Numbered from the stretch's first letter, positions 26,007 through 35,498 are shown. The stretch: 64,000 nt of DNA from GCA-2705995 sp965661625 (GCA_965661625.1 CBFIEM010000007.1:1-64000), one strand, 5' to 3'. The notes: generated by a model from the letters alone, not told the origin. Translations and numbers: made by a program.

Positions 26007-26040
26007 CAAAATTAAGAATATTGAACCCGGTGAGTTCAAT
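26007..26040 (-). promoter_or_regulatory. ftsK promoter with overlapping inverted repeat
   Basis: On the minus strand a TTG (26037-26039) and TAATTTTG (26007-26014) are 22 bases apart, a good Bacteroidota promoter. A perfect inverted repeat, ATTGAAC (26020-26026) and GTTCAAT (26034-26040), covers the spacer, so a bound protein could block RNA polymerase. Confidence 0.45.
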
Positions 26041-26075
26041 GCTTCGCAGGAGTTATTAAGAGGCTTTTAAACATC

Positions 26076-26726
26076 TTACAGAACCCGTAGTGTTTCATAA
26101 AACTCTTCGTTAGACATTAGCTCATAACCATCTGGTATGGTGAATAATTCGTTAGAAACTGGACTGGAGTCTACATCGATTGCTGTAATCTCCGAAACTA
26201 AGCCATTATTGTTCAGTTCGTAAAAGGCAGGGAGAGAGGTCAAGTTTGTAAAAATGAAATGATTAGGAATCCTAAGGTCGTCATAAACAAAAAGCCTTCT
26301 TACCATAGATTGAGCTTCGCCCGTAACATCGATGCCTTGTGCTATGAACCCATATTTCTCGGTAATGGTGCTGTTTTTAGCGTATGAAAAGCTAACAGAG
26401 CTTTGAAATGTTTCTTCAAACTTATCTGTTCCGATGTAAGTAGCTAACTTTTTATTCGCAACATTGATGATCACAAATCCCGTTTTGGATTTAAAGTCAA
26501 CAATTTGAATAAGTAAATCACCTACAGCTGGGTCCTGATCGATACGCATGATGCCTTCCTTTACATATAAAGTGTAATCTAGCGGAAGCCTCGATGTGTA
26601 AGTTTTCATTTGCTCTGGAATAACTGGATAGCTAATGCTATATTTTACTGTTCCTTCAAATGATTGGGCTAAGGCGATTAGCGATGCCGCACACAGCAAA
26701 CAACTTAATATAAATGTTTTCATCAT
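26076..26726 (-). CDS. Exported protein, GLPGLI/DUF4412-like
   Basis: A 216-residue protein with a signal peptide (to about residue 20, LIALAQ). The first mature residues FEGTVKYSISY and the C-terminal VSNELFTIPDGYELMSNEEF match the layout of the next gene upstream (27462-26803), which has FQGTIKYKLTY and STFAIPEGYEKMSLEEF. The two are tandem paralogs of an exported Bacteroidota family (DUF4412/GLPGLI type) with no known function. It lacks the MxMGM-rich segment of its sister. It probably folds as a LolA-like beta sheet, but this is inference. Confidence 0.65.
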   Translation of the reverse strand: MMKTFILSCLLCAASLIALAQSFEGTVKYSISYPVIPEQMKTYTSRLPLDYTLYVKEGIMRIDQDPAVGDLLIQIVDFKSKTGFVIINVANKKLATYIGTDKFEETFQSSVSFSYAKNSTITEKYGFIAQGIDVTGEAQSMVRRLFVYDDLRIPNHFIFTNLTSLPAFYELNNNGLVSEITAIDVDSSPVSNELFTIPDGYELMSNEEFYETLRVL

Positions 26727-26748
26727 GCTTAAAGTAACGAGAAAAATA

Positions 26749-26773
26749 AACCCAGGCTGCTTCTGCCTGGGTT
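26749..26773 (-). terminator. Intrinsic terminator between paralog genes
   Basis: A 9-base-pair stem AACCCAGGC (26749-26757) with GCCTGGGTT (26765-26773) and a 7-base loop lies just after the stop of the upstream gene. On the minus strand it is followed by TTTATTTTTC, a moderate T tract. Confidence 0.65.
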
Positions 26774-26802
26774 AAAAAATATTAATAGAATGTTATTGAT
26801 GG

Positions 26803-27462
26803 TTACATCTGCCCACCCATAGCTTCTTTGAATTCTTCTAGACTCATCTTTTCATAACCTTCAGGAATGGCAAAAGTCGACTTGTCCAGTTTCTCCTTGT
26901 TCACTTCAATGGCTTTCATACGAATATCAATGCCATTTTGTGACATTTCTGTCATGAGCACAACACCATCCAGCTCGTTATAAGTTGGGTCTGTAGCGCC
27001 AGCTGCTTTTAAGTCTTCTGTGTAATAAACAACGGTTGTGTTACCAGCATAAGTAATGGTGGCCTTTTTGCATGTATAGCCAGCAACTTCAACTGTAGTT
27101 TTAGGGTCTACCTCTATTTCAGGCTTAGTGCCGTCCGTGTTCATTTGATCCCGTAACTCTTTCGTGTCCTCTTTAGACATTTCAATGTAAATTTTCTGTC
27201 CCATTACATCCATAATAATGGTGCTTGACTCCTCAGAAACGTTATTAATTGTGCGCTGAGACATTCCCATTCCCATCTCTACATCCGAGCGCACAAAGTC
27301 TTCACTGTAATATGAAGTTTGGTTGGAAGGCAACATGCTCATTTGCTCTTGTGGGACATTTTGATAGGTCAATTTGTATTTGATTGTTCCTTGAAATGTC
27401 TTTTGGGCAAAACCAACCAATGCTAGTGCTAGTAATGCTGTTATTGCTAATATGTGTTTCAT
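26803..27462 (-). CDS. DUF4412-like exported protein
   Basis: A 219-residue protein with a signal peptide ending LVGFAQ. The mature part begins FQGTIKYKLTYQNVP and has a Met/Gly-rich segment (VEMGMGMSQ), VAGYTCKKATITY and VVYYTEDL, ending EKMSLEEFKEAMGGQM. This is the DUF4412/GLPGLI-type pattern of small exported Bacteroidota proteins, function unknown. It is a tandem paralog of the gene at 26076 and is separated from it by a terminator, so the two are mostly transcribed apart. Confidence 0.75.
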   Translation of the reverse strand: MKHILAITALLALALVGFAQKTFQGTIKYKLTYQNVPQEQMSMLPSNQTSYYSEDFVRSDVEMGMGMSQRTINNVSEESSTIIMDVMGQKIYIEMSKEDTKELRDQMNTDGTKPEIEVDPKTTVEVAGYTCKKATITYAGNTTVVYYTEDLKAAGATDPTYNELDGVVLMTEMSQNGIDIRMKAIEVNKEKLDKSTFAIPEGYEKMSLEEFKEAMGGQM

Positions 27463-27591
27463 AGTTTTTATTTTGTGTAGTTCGATTCGAAATTGGGTAA
27501 AATCTAATAAATAATAGAATAAATTACTTGATATGTTTTTTGTCGGGATAAGCGGTTCATATTCATGCTAAGAGTATAGGGGGATATGATA

Positions 27592-27599
27592 TACATTTG
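27592..27599 (+). promoter_or_regulatory. -7 element before arginase gene
   Basis: TACATTTG matches TAnnTTTG and lies 18 bases before the arginase ATG, in the 155-base gap shared with the divergent exported-protein gene. Confidence 0.4.
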
Positions 27600-27617
27600 T
27601 TGCGTTAAAAATAAGCT

Positions 27618-28580
27618 ATGGCAGAGATTAAGTTGATTATTAATGCATCAGAATTAGGAGCGGGTACTCGCGGTGCGAGTTTAGGCATTGACGCAATGGA
27701 GATTGCTGCTCTCAACGCGGGGAATTCTTACTTTTCTGATTATGCGAAGGTGGAAATTCCAACCTCGCTTATGCCTTTATACGAATCTATTGACACACCT
27801 TTTGCGAAGCATATTGAAGGTATAAAAAAAGTGTATGATGCAGTTTCAAAGGAAGTATCCGAAACACTTAAACAAGGAAATTTTCCGCTTGTGCTCGCAG
27901 GAGATCACTCCTCCGCTGGAGGAACTATCGCCGGTGTGAAAATGGCTCATCCTGAAAAGAGAATAGGGGTGGTTTGGATTGATGCGCATGGTGATCTACA
28001 CTCACCATATACTTCACCAACAGGAAATGTCCATGGCATGCCGCTAGCTACTGCACTTGGAGTTGACAACGAAGCGAATCAGATTAATCAAGTTAAGGGA
28101 GAAACGAAGGCCCATTGGGAAGCATTAAAGCACTTGGGAAACATCTTTCCAAAAATTGACCCTTCAGACCTTGTGTTTTTTGGAGTGCGAGACACTGAGA
28201 CGCCAGAGGAAAACTTGATGGAATCTTTAGGCATTAGAAACTACAAGGTAGAAGAGACCCGTTTTAGAGGACTTGACACGTGTATTCGCGAAGCGATAGA
28301 ACAGCTTCAAGGATGCGATGAAATCTACATCTCATTTGATGTAGATAGTATGGACTCTAACCTAATATCACACGGAACAGGCACTCCTGTTGCTTATGGG
28401 TTTGACCAAGAAGAGGTGATGGCCATTATGCAAAGCTTAATTGCTACTGGCAAGGTTTGTTGTTTGGAATTGGTAGAGGTGAATCCAACGTTAGATGAGA
28501 AGCAAAATAAAATGGCAGAAGTAGCTTTTAATATCCTTCAAGGGTTGACAGAAGATATTGCTAAGAAGATTCAAGGATGA
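27618..28580 (+). CDS. rocF: Arginase
   Basis: A 320-residue ureohydrolase. Manganese-ligand motifs are intact: AGDHSSAGG, VVWIDAHGDLHSP and YISFDVDSMDS. GNVHGMPLA matches the arginase-type substrate loop, which favours arginase over agmatinase or formimidoylglutamase. The N-terminus is unusual in reading LIINASELGAGTRGASLGIDA, typical of the Bacteroidota arginases. It would hydrolyse L-arginine to ornithine and urea. It overlaps argS by 4 bases (ATGA), so arginine use and arginyl-tRNA charging are encoded together. Confidence 0.87.
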   Translation: MAEIKLIINASELGAGTRGASLGIDAMEIAALNAGNSYFSDYAKVEIPTSLMPLYESIDTPFAKHIEGIKKVYDAVSKEVSETLKQGNFPLVLAGDHSSAGGTIAGVKMAHPEKRIGVVWIDAHGDLHSPYTSPTGNVHGMPLATALGVDNEANQINQVKGETKAHWEALKHLGNIFPKIDPSDLVFFGVRDTETPEENLMESLGIRNYKVEETRFRGLDTCIREAIEQLQGCDEIYISFDVDSMDSNLISHGTGTPVAYGFDQEEVMAIMQSLIATGKVCCLELVEVNPTLDEKQNKMAEVAFNILQGLTEDIAKKIQG

Positions 28581-30337
28581 ACATAGAGCAAGAGTTATTA
28601 AACCGGGTAGTAAGGTTGGTGAAAAGTCATTTCGACATCACATGTGACCAACAGAAATTACAGGTTCAAAGTACACGCAAAGAATTTGACGGCGACTTCA
28701 CCTTAAATGTATTTCCCTTAGTTAAAGAAATGCGCAAGGCTCCAGAGCAGGTTGGTGAGGGCATAGGAGAATTACTTGTAAATGATTGGGATGCCGTAGA
28801 ATCCTTTAATGTGATTAAGGGATTCCTTAATGTATCGCTTAAATCGGGTTTCTGGAATAAGTTTATTCAAGGATTTAAGCCTGTATTGGAGCCAGAATCT
28901 ACCAGCCAAATGATGGTTGAATACAGTTCGCCAAATACTAACAAGCCACTTCATCTTGGCCACTTAAGGAATAACTTTCTGGGCTATTCGGTAGCTGAAA
29001 TTTTAAAAGCAGTTGGTCATCCTGTTATTAAAACACAAATCATTAATGACCGCGGGATTCATATTTGTAAATCCATGGTCGCATGGATTAATTACGGTGA
29101 AGGAGAAACTCCTGAAAGCAGTGGGTTGAAAGGCGACAAACTTGTAGGAAAGTACTATGTGAAGTTTGATCAAGTATACAAAGAACAACAAGCAGACTTG
29201 ATCGCCGACGGCATTTCTGAAGAGGAAGCGGCTAAGAACGCTCCAATCATGAAGGAAGCAGTTAAAATGCTTGAACAATGGGAACAACAAGTTCCAGCTG
29301 TGAGGGCCCTTTGGGAAAAAATGAATGGATGGGTGTATGCGGGCTTTGAAGTGACCTATACTAAAATGGGGGTTGATTTCGATAAGCTTTATTATGAGTC
29401 GGATACCTATTTATTGGGTAAGAAGGTTGTAGATGAGGGCATAAAACAAGAGGTTTTTCACCAAAAACCAGATGGATCAATATGGATTGACCTATCAGAT
29501 GAAGGCCTTGATGAAAAACTTTTACTCAGAGGTAATGGAACAGCAGTTTATATGACCCAAGACATTGGAACTGCAATAGAACGTTTTCAAGACTTTCCCG
29601 ACTTGACGGGTTTAATCTACACAGTAGGAGACGAGCAGAATTATCATTTTAATGTGTTGTTCACCATTTTGAAAAAAATGGGTTACGATTGGGCAGGTAA
29701 TTGCTCGCACCTATCTTATGGAATGGTAGAGCTGCCAGAGGGAAAAATGAAGTCACGGGAAGGAACCGTTGTGGATGCCGATGACTTGATTGATGGCATG
29801 GTAGAAACTGCGAAATCAGAATTGATGGAAAGAGGAGTGCAGGATGAAATGGATGAAGAGGCACTCAATACCCTAAGTGCTATGTTAGGCAAAGGGGCCT
29901 TAAAGTATTACCTGCTCAAAGTAGACCCGAGGAAAAAGATGATGTTTAATCCAAAGGAGTCAATCGACTTGAATGGCAATACAGCACCTTTTATTCAATA
30001 TACGTATGCTCGGATTCAGTCTATTTTAGATCGAGCTGGTAAATCGGGAAAGGTGGCTATGGAACGTAATTGGACAGAGAAAGAACGTTTAGTTGTTAGA
30101 AGGTTGTACGACTTTGAGAGTACATTAAGGGAAGCTGCTGCTCAATATAGCCCTGCATTAGTGTGCAACTACACCTATGATTTGGTTAAACTGTACAATT
30201 CATTTTATCAAACAGAACGAATTTTTGATGCTTCTGAAGAAGACGCTCTTGCTCGCATTTATTTATCAAAATGTGTGGGAGACACGATTCACCAATGCAT
30301 GAGCTTGATTGGAGTGGAAGTGCCAAACAGAATGTGA
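28577..30337 (+). CDS. argS: Arginyl-tRNA synthetase
   Basis: A 586-residue class I aminoacyl-tRNA synthetase. An N-terminal additional domain (residues 1-110) precedes the HIGH-type motif in NKPLHLGHLRNNFLG, and the KMSKS equivalent is GKMKSREGTVVDADDL. The C-terminal DALR anticodon-binding domain is seen as VVRRLYDFESTLREAAAQYSPALVCNY in parts. Length is standard. It follows arginase with an ATGA overlap. Its stop is 3 bases from the convergent sensor kinase stop. Confidence 0.96.
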   Translation: MNIEQELLNRVVRLVKSHFDITCDQQKLQVQSTRKEFDGDFTLNVFPLVKEMRKAPEQVGEGIGELLVNDWDAVESFNVIKGFLNVSLKSGFWNKFIQGFKPVLEPESTSQMMVEYSSPNTNKPLHLGHLRNNFLGYSVAEILKAVGHPVIKTQIINDRGIHICKSMVAWINYGEGETPESSGLKGDKLVGKYYVKFDQVYKEQQADLIADGISEEEAAKNAPIMKEAVKMLEQWEQQVPAVRALWEKMNGWVYAGFEVTYTKMGVDFDKLYYESDTYLLGKKVVDEGIKQEVFHQKPDGSIWIDLSDEGLDEKLLLRGNGTAVYMTQDIGTAIERFQDFPDLTGLIYTVGDEQNYHFNVLFTILKKMGYDWAGNCSHLSYGMVELPEGKMKSREGTVVDADDLIDGMVETAKSELMERGVQDEMDEEALNTLSAMLGKGALKYYLLKVDPRKKMMFNPKESIDLNGNTAPFIQYTYARIQSILDRAGKSGKVAMERNWTEKERLVVRRLYDFESTLREAAAQYSPALVCNYTYDLVKLYNSFYQTERIFDASEEDALARIYLSKCVGDTIHQCMSLIGVEVPNRM

Positions 30338-30340
30338 CAC

Positions 30341-32782
30341 TTACTTGTAAATAGGAAGCTTGAGTGTAAAGATACTTCCTTCTCCAAGTTTGCTTTTTAC
30401 ACCGATTGATCCTCCTAAAAGTTCAGTGTACTTCTTGGTGATGGAAAGGCCTAAGCCAGAACCCTCATATGACCTAGAATAGCCTTTACTTTCTTGTTCA
30501 AAAGGTTCAAACAGTTTTTGCTGAAATTCGGGGCTGATTCCAATTCCTGTATCAAGAACGTGAACCAAAATGAAGGATCCACCCTCGGCAAGTTCAGTGC
30601 TTACTTCTACCTTACCTTTATCCGTGAACTTGATAGCATTTCCAATCAAATTCGTAATCATTTGATTAAATATTGTTTTATCGGCAAAGACTTCAGCTGA
30701 TGTGGCGTTAAGGTTCATCTGAAATTCAATCCCCCTCTTGGCCGCAAGAATACCATAAAACTTTGAAGACTCCTGCAGTAGGATGTCGATGTCAATACTC
30801 TTTAATTCTACTTCTTGCTTGTTCGCTTCAAGTCTCGAAAGATCTAAGATGCTTGTGATGGTGTTTAATAGGCGCTCTCCACTTTGTTTTAACAACGGAA
30901 TGTATTGTCCAATAGAATCAGGATCAGTTTCAGTTTCCATGACTTGGGCAAGTCCAATGATGCCATTTATTGGTGTGCGAATTTCGTGACTCATATTGGC
31001 CAGAAAGTTAGACTTCATCCGGTTCATTTCTTCAGCTGACTCTTTTGCTTCAACAAGTTCCTGTTGAATTTTTTTGAAGTCTGTGATATCTCTGATAGCC
31101 CCATCATAGACTAAATCACCGTTGTCATCAACACTAGAGGAACTTGATATTAACCCCCAAAATATGCTTCCGTCTTTGCGCTTAAACTGACACTCAAAAT
31201 TGTCGTAAAGCGTACTCTTCTCAATTTTAGCTGATAATACCTTACGGTCTTCAGGGTTGGCATACAAATCAGCTGCTGAAATCTTGCCAATTAGTTCATT
31301 TTCATCATCATAGCCGAACAGTTTGGTGAAAGCTTGATTCACATAAATAACTTCTCCATTAACCTTTGATCGGTATAGACCTTCTCCAATGTTTTTATTG
31401 ATGGCGTTGAGTAAATTCTCTTTATCCTCGAGCTGTTTCCTTGTGGTAAACATCTCAGTTAAGTCGACCGATGAGAAAACGAATTTATCAACCGGATTAT
31501 TTTTATTGGAAATGGGATAATAGGTAATGCGAAAATGCCCAAGTACTTTTCCAATTCTAAACGTATCTGTAGTGTCAATTACTTCTCCTGCTAATGCACT
31601 TGCGCTGTGTTTAAAATAATTGGGCTTGAGTTTATCTGGGACTACATCTAAAAATGAATCTCCTTTTTTTATCTCTATTCCCAAAGCATGTTTTACCTCT
31701 CGAGCTGCAACTGCATTGAAATGAATAATCCTGTGTTCGGCATCAATTAAATAAAAACTGTGCAACGTTCCATTCAATAGTGCTTTTAACTCGTTTTCTG
31801 ATTCGCGTATTCTGAATTCCAACGATTGACGCGCAGTCACATCTGATGTAATGCCTAGAACTGAGGTAACTTCTCCTTGCTCGTTTCGGTTTAAAATTCG
31901 TGTGCGAGATTCTAACCAGCGATATTCTCCATCTTTATTCTTTACGCGTAATAATTGATGATGTGACTCTTGATCTGAGCTTGATATTAATTTCTGAAGT
32001 TTTTCAAGGGCCTCCTGTTGGTCATTTGGATGTATGATGTCGAGTGACCCATTTTCCATGGAGTTAATTTCATCCAATGTCCAGCCAATTGTTTCTTCAA
32101 ACTTCTGATTTGCATAAGTATACTTACGATTGGTAACATCTAGAACATATAGCATGTTCGGCATTTGTTCAGTAAGGTGCTCAATAAATGAAGCATGCTC
32201 GCGTACTTTTTGTTGGGCCCTAACTTGCTTGTCGATGTTTATTATCAGCCCTTCTACAATGGTGTTCTTTGTTGTAGGGTTATAAACGGGGCTACCTTGC
32301 TCCCAAACCCAAACCTCTTTTCCATCCACAATAAAAGGATGAATCAGCTCGAAAGACTTTCCGGCTTTTAAATCAGCGTTGATCTTGTCCCATACAGCTT
32401 GGTCTGAATCATCAGAAGCAAATTGATTGAAACTTACAGTGCCATCCAAAAACTTAGATGCGGGGAATCCAGTTAATTGTTCAATGTTTTTTGAGACAAA
32501 GATTACTGGCCAATCCTGTTCTACTTCGCATTGGTAAACTACACCTGGAAGGTTGTCCATTAAAATGGCCATCCGTTCTTCGTTGCGAGCTACGCATTCT
32601 TCAATTTTTTGATGCTGACCAATTCTAATTCCTTGGCCATACCAAGTTAGTTTGCCTGCCTCATTTTTTTCAGGGTGAATAGATAGCCGATACCATACTG
32701 GGTTGCTCGATTTAGAATTGATTAACCGAAACTCGGTCGTATGAGGAACCTTTTTCCTGAGGTGCTCCTGCCAGTCACACAC
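30341..32782 (-). CDS. Multi-PAS sensor histidine kinase, C-terminal part of an interrupted gene
   Basis: An 813-residue reading frame starting at a GTG just after an in-frame TAA. At least five PAS/PAC units lie in about residues 10-560, with PAC ends such as VWYRLSIHPEKNEAG and YRWLESRTRILNRNEQGE. The kinase core follows: H-box FLANMSHEIRTPING, N-box NLIGNAIKFTDKG, G1 VLDTGIGISPEF, F-box and G2 GSGLGLSITKKYTELLGG. No membrane segment or receiver is seen, so it is a soluble sensor. The frame opens mid-PAS (CDWQEHLRKK), and the missing part is in the same frame upstream at 32792-33178. It may be a nonsense-mutated gene. Confidence 0.85.
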   Translation of the reverse strand: MCDWQEHLRKKVPHTTEFRLINSKSSNPVWYRLSIHPEKNEAGKLTWYGQGIRIGQHQKIEECVARNEERMAILMDNLPGVVYQCEVEQDWPVIFVSKNIEQLTGFPASKFLDGTVSFNQFASDDSDQAVWDKINADLKAGKSFELIHPFIVDGKEVWVWEQGSPVYNPTTKNTIVEGLIINIDKQVRAQQKVREHASFIEHLTEQMPNMLYVLDVTNRKYTYANQKFEETIGWTLDEINSMENGSLDIIHPNDQQEALEKLQKLISSSDQESHHQLLRVKNKDGEYRWLESRTRILNRNEQGEVTSVLGITSDVTARQSLEFRIRESENELKALLNGTLHSFYLIDAEHRIIHFNAVAAREVKHALGIEIKKGDSFLDVVPDKLKPNYFKHSASALAGEVIDTTDTFRIGKVLGHFRITYYPISNKNNPVDKFVFSSVDLTEMFTTRKQLEDKENLLNAINKNIGEGLYRSKVNGEVIYVNQAFTKLFGYDDENELIGKISAADLYANPEDRKVLSAKIEKSTLYDNFECQFKRKDGSIFWGLISSSSSVDDNGDLVYDGAIRDITDFKKIQQELVEAKESAEEMNRMKSNFLANMSHEIRTPINGIIGLAQVMETETDPDSIGQYIPLLKQSGERLLNTITSILDLSRLEANKQEVELKSIDIDILLQESSKFYGILAAKRGIEFQMNLNATSAEVFADKTIFNQMITNLIGNAIKFTDKGKVEVSTELAEGGSFILVHVLDTGIGISPEFQQKLFEPFEQESKGYSRSYEGSGLGLSITKKYTELLGGSIGVKSKLGEGSIFTLKLPIYK

Positions 32783-32791
32783 AACCCTGCT

Positions 32792-33178
32792 TTAGTCCAA
32801 CGGGTCAATGTGCTTTTCAAGCTGCTGTAAATCTGTTAATGCTTCTTCTTTGGTGAAAAACTGTTTTCCAAAATCATTCACAAATTCAATTACTCCGTGT
32901 TCATTGGATCTCCATAAAACACTTGGAAATGTATTGATGATTCGTTGAATTTGATTGGGCTCATTCTGAACCTGTTTGTAGGCATAATGAAGTTCGAAAA
33001 TTTCAGACTTAACTTGTTTCAAGACTTTTAAATAGTCCTCTTCTTCGATAGCTAAAGTGCTGATTCTACTATCAATTGCGGACCTGAATGAGGACTCATC
33101 CACTGATTCTGAAACAATTCCTGTAAGCTCTATGAAAGCCTTAAATACACTATGGTTGAACATGTTTTTGTGTCCCAT
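32792..33178 (-). pseudogene. N-terminal fragment of the interrupted PAS kinase
   Basis: A frame of 128 codons ending ...LEKHIDPLD at a TAA (32792-32794). The first 80 residues are helical; from about residue 85 a PAS domain begins (INTFPSVLWRSNEHGVIEFVN) and is cut in the middle. Continuing in the same frame past the TAA gives SRVVCDWQEHL, exactly what a PAS domain usually has after HPDD. The fragment therefore belongs with 30341-32782. ATG 33178 is chosen over a TTG at 33196. It could be a real truncated gene, a sequencing error or a readthrough site. Confidence 0.7.
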
Positions 33179-33225
33179 CTCAAAGCGAATATACAATTAT
33201 GGGAATGATATACTCTTTTGATTAA

Positions 33226-33254
33226 TTGTGGCCTTATTGTTATTGTTATTTTTG
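33226..33254 (+). promoter_or_regulatory. ffh promoter
   Basis: TTG (33226-33228) and TATTTTTG (33247-33254) are 18 bases apart, a good TTG...TAnnTTTG Bacteroidota promoter, 22 bases upstream of the ffh ATG. Confidence 0.5.
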
Positions 33255-33276
33255 TTCCAAATTCAAGTAGAATAAC

Positions 33277-34617
33277 ATGTTTGAAGGTTTACAAGAGAAG
33301 TTAGAGAAGTCATTTCAGTTATTGAAGGGACACGGCCAAATCACCGAAATTAACGTTGCAGAAACGATGAAGGAGGTGCGAAGGTCCTTGTTAGATGCTG
33401 ATGTTAGTTATAAGATTGCAAAGGATTTTACCAATACGGTTAAGGAAAAGGCACTGGGTCAGAATGTGCTTACAAGTATTTCTCCAGGTCAACTTCTGGT
33501 AAAAATCACCAATCAAGAACTTACAGCTTTAATGGGCTCTGAGCATGTGGAGCTTGATGTTCAAGGAAATCCAGGTGTGATTTTGATGGCTGGACTTCAA
33601 GGTTCTGGTAAAACAACACATTCAGGGAAACTCGCTCATTATTTAAAACAGAAAAAGGGTAAGAACCCGTTGTTGGTAGCATGTGATGTTTACCGACCTG
33701 CCGCTATTGATCAGCTTCATGTTGTAGGTGAAGGAGTAGGAGTAGCTGTTTTTAGTAATAAGGAGGAGAAGAATCCTGTGAAAATTGCCCAAGCTGGAAT
33801 AGCTTATGCAAAACAAAACGGTCATAATGTAGTGATAGTCGATACTGCTGGTCGCTTGGCTATTGATGAACAAATGATGACTGAAATTGCCGCAGTCAAA
33901 CAGGCGATTCAACCCAATGAAACACTTTTCGTTGTTGATGCAATGACTGGCCAAGATGCGGTTAACACTGCCAAAGAGTTCAACGAACGTTTGGACTATG
34001 AAGGCGTTATCTTAACCAAGTTGGATGGGGATACGCGAGGTGGAGCAGCCCTTACGATTAGAACAGTGGTTGACAAGCCCATTAAGTTTATTGGTACAGG
34101 GGAAAAAATGGAAGCACTGGATGTTTTCTACCCTTCACGGATGGCCGACCGTATTCTTGGTATGGGAGACGTTGTTTCACTTGTAGAGCGAGCTCAAGAG
34201 CAGTATGATGAAGAGCAAGCGAAACAACTTCAGAAAAAAATAGCGAAGAATCAATTCAACTTTAATGACTTTTTGAGCCAACTTGATCAAATCAAGAAAA
34301 TGGGTAATATTAAGGACTTAGTTGGGATGATTCCTGGAATGGGAAAAGCACTTAAAGGTGTGGAAATTGAAGATGATGCATTCAAACATATCGAGGCAAT
34401 TATTCATTCAATGACGCCTCAAGAGCGCGAAAACCCGCAACTACTGAATGGTTCTCGAAAATCGCGAATTGCACAAGGTAGCGGCCAGTCAGTTCAAGAG
34501 GTAAATCGGTTGATTAAACAATTTGAAGATACCCGTAAAATGATGAAAATGCTCGGCAACAAGAAGAATTTGGCCAGTTTAATGGGTCAAATTAAAGGAA
34601 TGCCGGGAATGAAATAA
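33277..34617 (+). CDS. ffh: Signal recognition particle protein Ffh
   Basis: A 446-residue SRP GTPase that binds signal peptides and SRP RNA. The N domain starts MFEGLQEKLEKSFQLLKG; the G domain carries GLQGSGKTTHSGKLA, ACDVYRPAAIDQL, DTAGRLAIDEQMM, TKLDGDTRGG and GTGEKMEALD. The methionine-rich M domain ends in KMMKMLGNKKNLASLMGQIKG and GMPGMK. All GTPase motifs are intact. Its receptor ftsY lies at 11169. folD follows after 5 bases, so they are probably co-transcribed. The SRP RNA gene was not found here. Confidence 0.97.
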   Translation: MFEGLQEKLEKSFQLLKGHGQITEINVAETMKEVRRSLLDADVSYKIAKDFTNTVKEKALGQNVLTSISPGQLLVKITNQELTALMGSEHVELDVQGNPGVILMAGLQGSGKTTHSGKLAHYLKQKKGKNPLLVACDVYRPAAIDQLHVVGEGVGVAVFSNKEEKNPVKIAQAGIAYAKQNGHNVVIVDTAGRLAIDEQMMTEIAAVKQAIQPNETLFVVDAMTGQDAVNTAKEFNERLDYEGVILTKLDGDTRGGAALTIRTVVDKPIKFIGTGEKMEALDVFYPSRMADRILGMGDVVSLVERAQEQYDEEQAKQLQKKIAKNQFNFNDFLSQLDQIKKMGNIKDLVGMIPGMGKALKGVEIEDDAFKHIEAIIHSMTPQERENPQLLNGSRKSRIAQGSGQSVQEVNRLIKQFEDTRKMMKMLGNKKNLASLMGQIKGMPGMK

Positions 34618-34622
34618 GCGAT

Positions 34623-35498
34623 ATGGTAGTTCTAGACGGAAATAAAACATCACAGGCCATTAAGTCGGAAATAGCCGATGAAGTAGCAGTGCTCAAAGGA
34701 AAAGGCAAACGCAAGCCACACTTGGCAGCAGTGCTAGTGGGCAACAATGGAGCGAGCATTACTTATGTTAATTGGAAAGTTAAAGACTGTGAGCAGGTTG
34801 GTTTTGAATCTACTTTAATTAAACTTCCCGATACCACTTCTGAAAGAGAGCTACTCGAACAAATTGAGACACTGAATAACCAAGACGACTTGGATGGCTT
34901 TATTGTTCAGCTGCCGTTACCTAAACATATTGATGAGCAAAAGGTGATTCGGGCCATAAAACCAGAAAAAGATGTGGATGGGTTTCATCCAGAAAATGTT
35001 GGTAAAATGGCGTTGAACTTGCCTACATTTCTTCCAGCAACCCCAGCGGGTATTATTGAATTGTTAGACCGTTATAACATTGAAACTGGTGGAAAGCATT
35101 GTGTTGTGATAGGACGCAGCCACATTGTAGGCATGCCAATCTCGATATTAATGGGTCGGAATGAGTACCCAGGAAATAGCACTGTTACGCTAACACACTC
35201 AAGAACAGTTAACCTTGAGGAAATTTTACAAACTGCTGATATTGTTATTGCAGCCATTGGTAAACCAAAGTTTATAACTGGGAGTATGATCAAACCCGGT
35301 GCAGTAATAATTGATGTAGGTATTTCTAGAATAGCTGATCAAACGAAAAAGTCCAAATACCGCATTGAAGGTGATGTAGACTTTGACTCGTGTTCGAAAA
35401 AGGCGAGTTTCATTACACCGGTTCCAGGTGGGGTAGGACCAATGACCCGCGCAATGCTGTTAAAAAATACCATGCTCGCTTATAAAATGAAGGACTAA
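34623..35498 (+). CDS. folD: Bifunctional methylene-THF dehydrogenase/cyclohydrolase FolD
   Basis: A 291-residue enzyme interconverting methylene-, methenyl- and formyl-tetrahydrofolate with NADP. Motifs are LAAVLVGNNGASITYVNWKVKDC in parts, with the catalytic lysine in YVNWK, GFIVQLPLPKH, KDVDGFHPENVG, VIGRSHIVGMPIS (Rossmann) and PVPGGVGPMTRAML at the C-terminus. One-carbon supply complements guaA and folE elsewhere in the window. It starts 5 bases after ffh and its stop overlaps the convergent sulfotransferase gene by 4 bases. Confidence 0.96.
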   Translation: MVVLDGNKTSQAIKSEIADEVAVLKGKGKRKPHLAAVLVGNNGASITYVNWKVKDCEQVGFESTLIKLPDTTSERELLEQIETLNNQDDLDGFIVQLPLPKHIDEQKVIRAIKPEKDVDGFHPENVGKMALNLPTFLPATPAGIIELLDRYNIETGGKHCVVIGRSHIVGMPISILMGRNEYPGNSTVTLTHSRTVNLEEILQTADIVIAAIGKPKFITGSMIKPGAVIIDVGISRIADQTKKSKYRIEGDVDFDSCSKKASFITPVPGGVGPMTRAMLLKNTMLAYKMKD

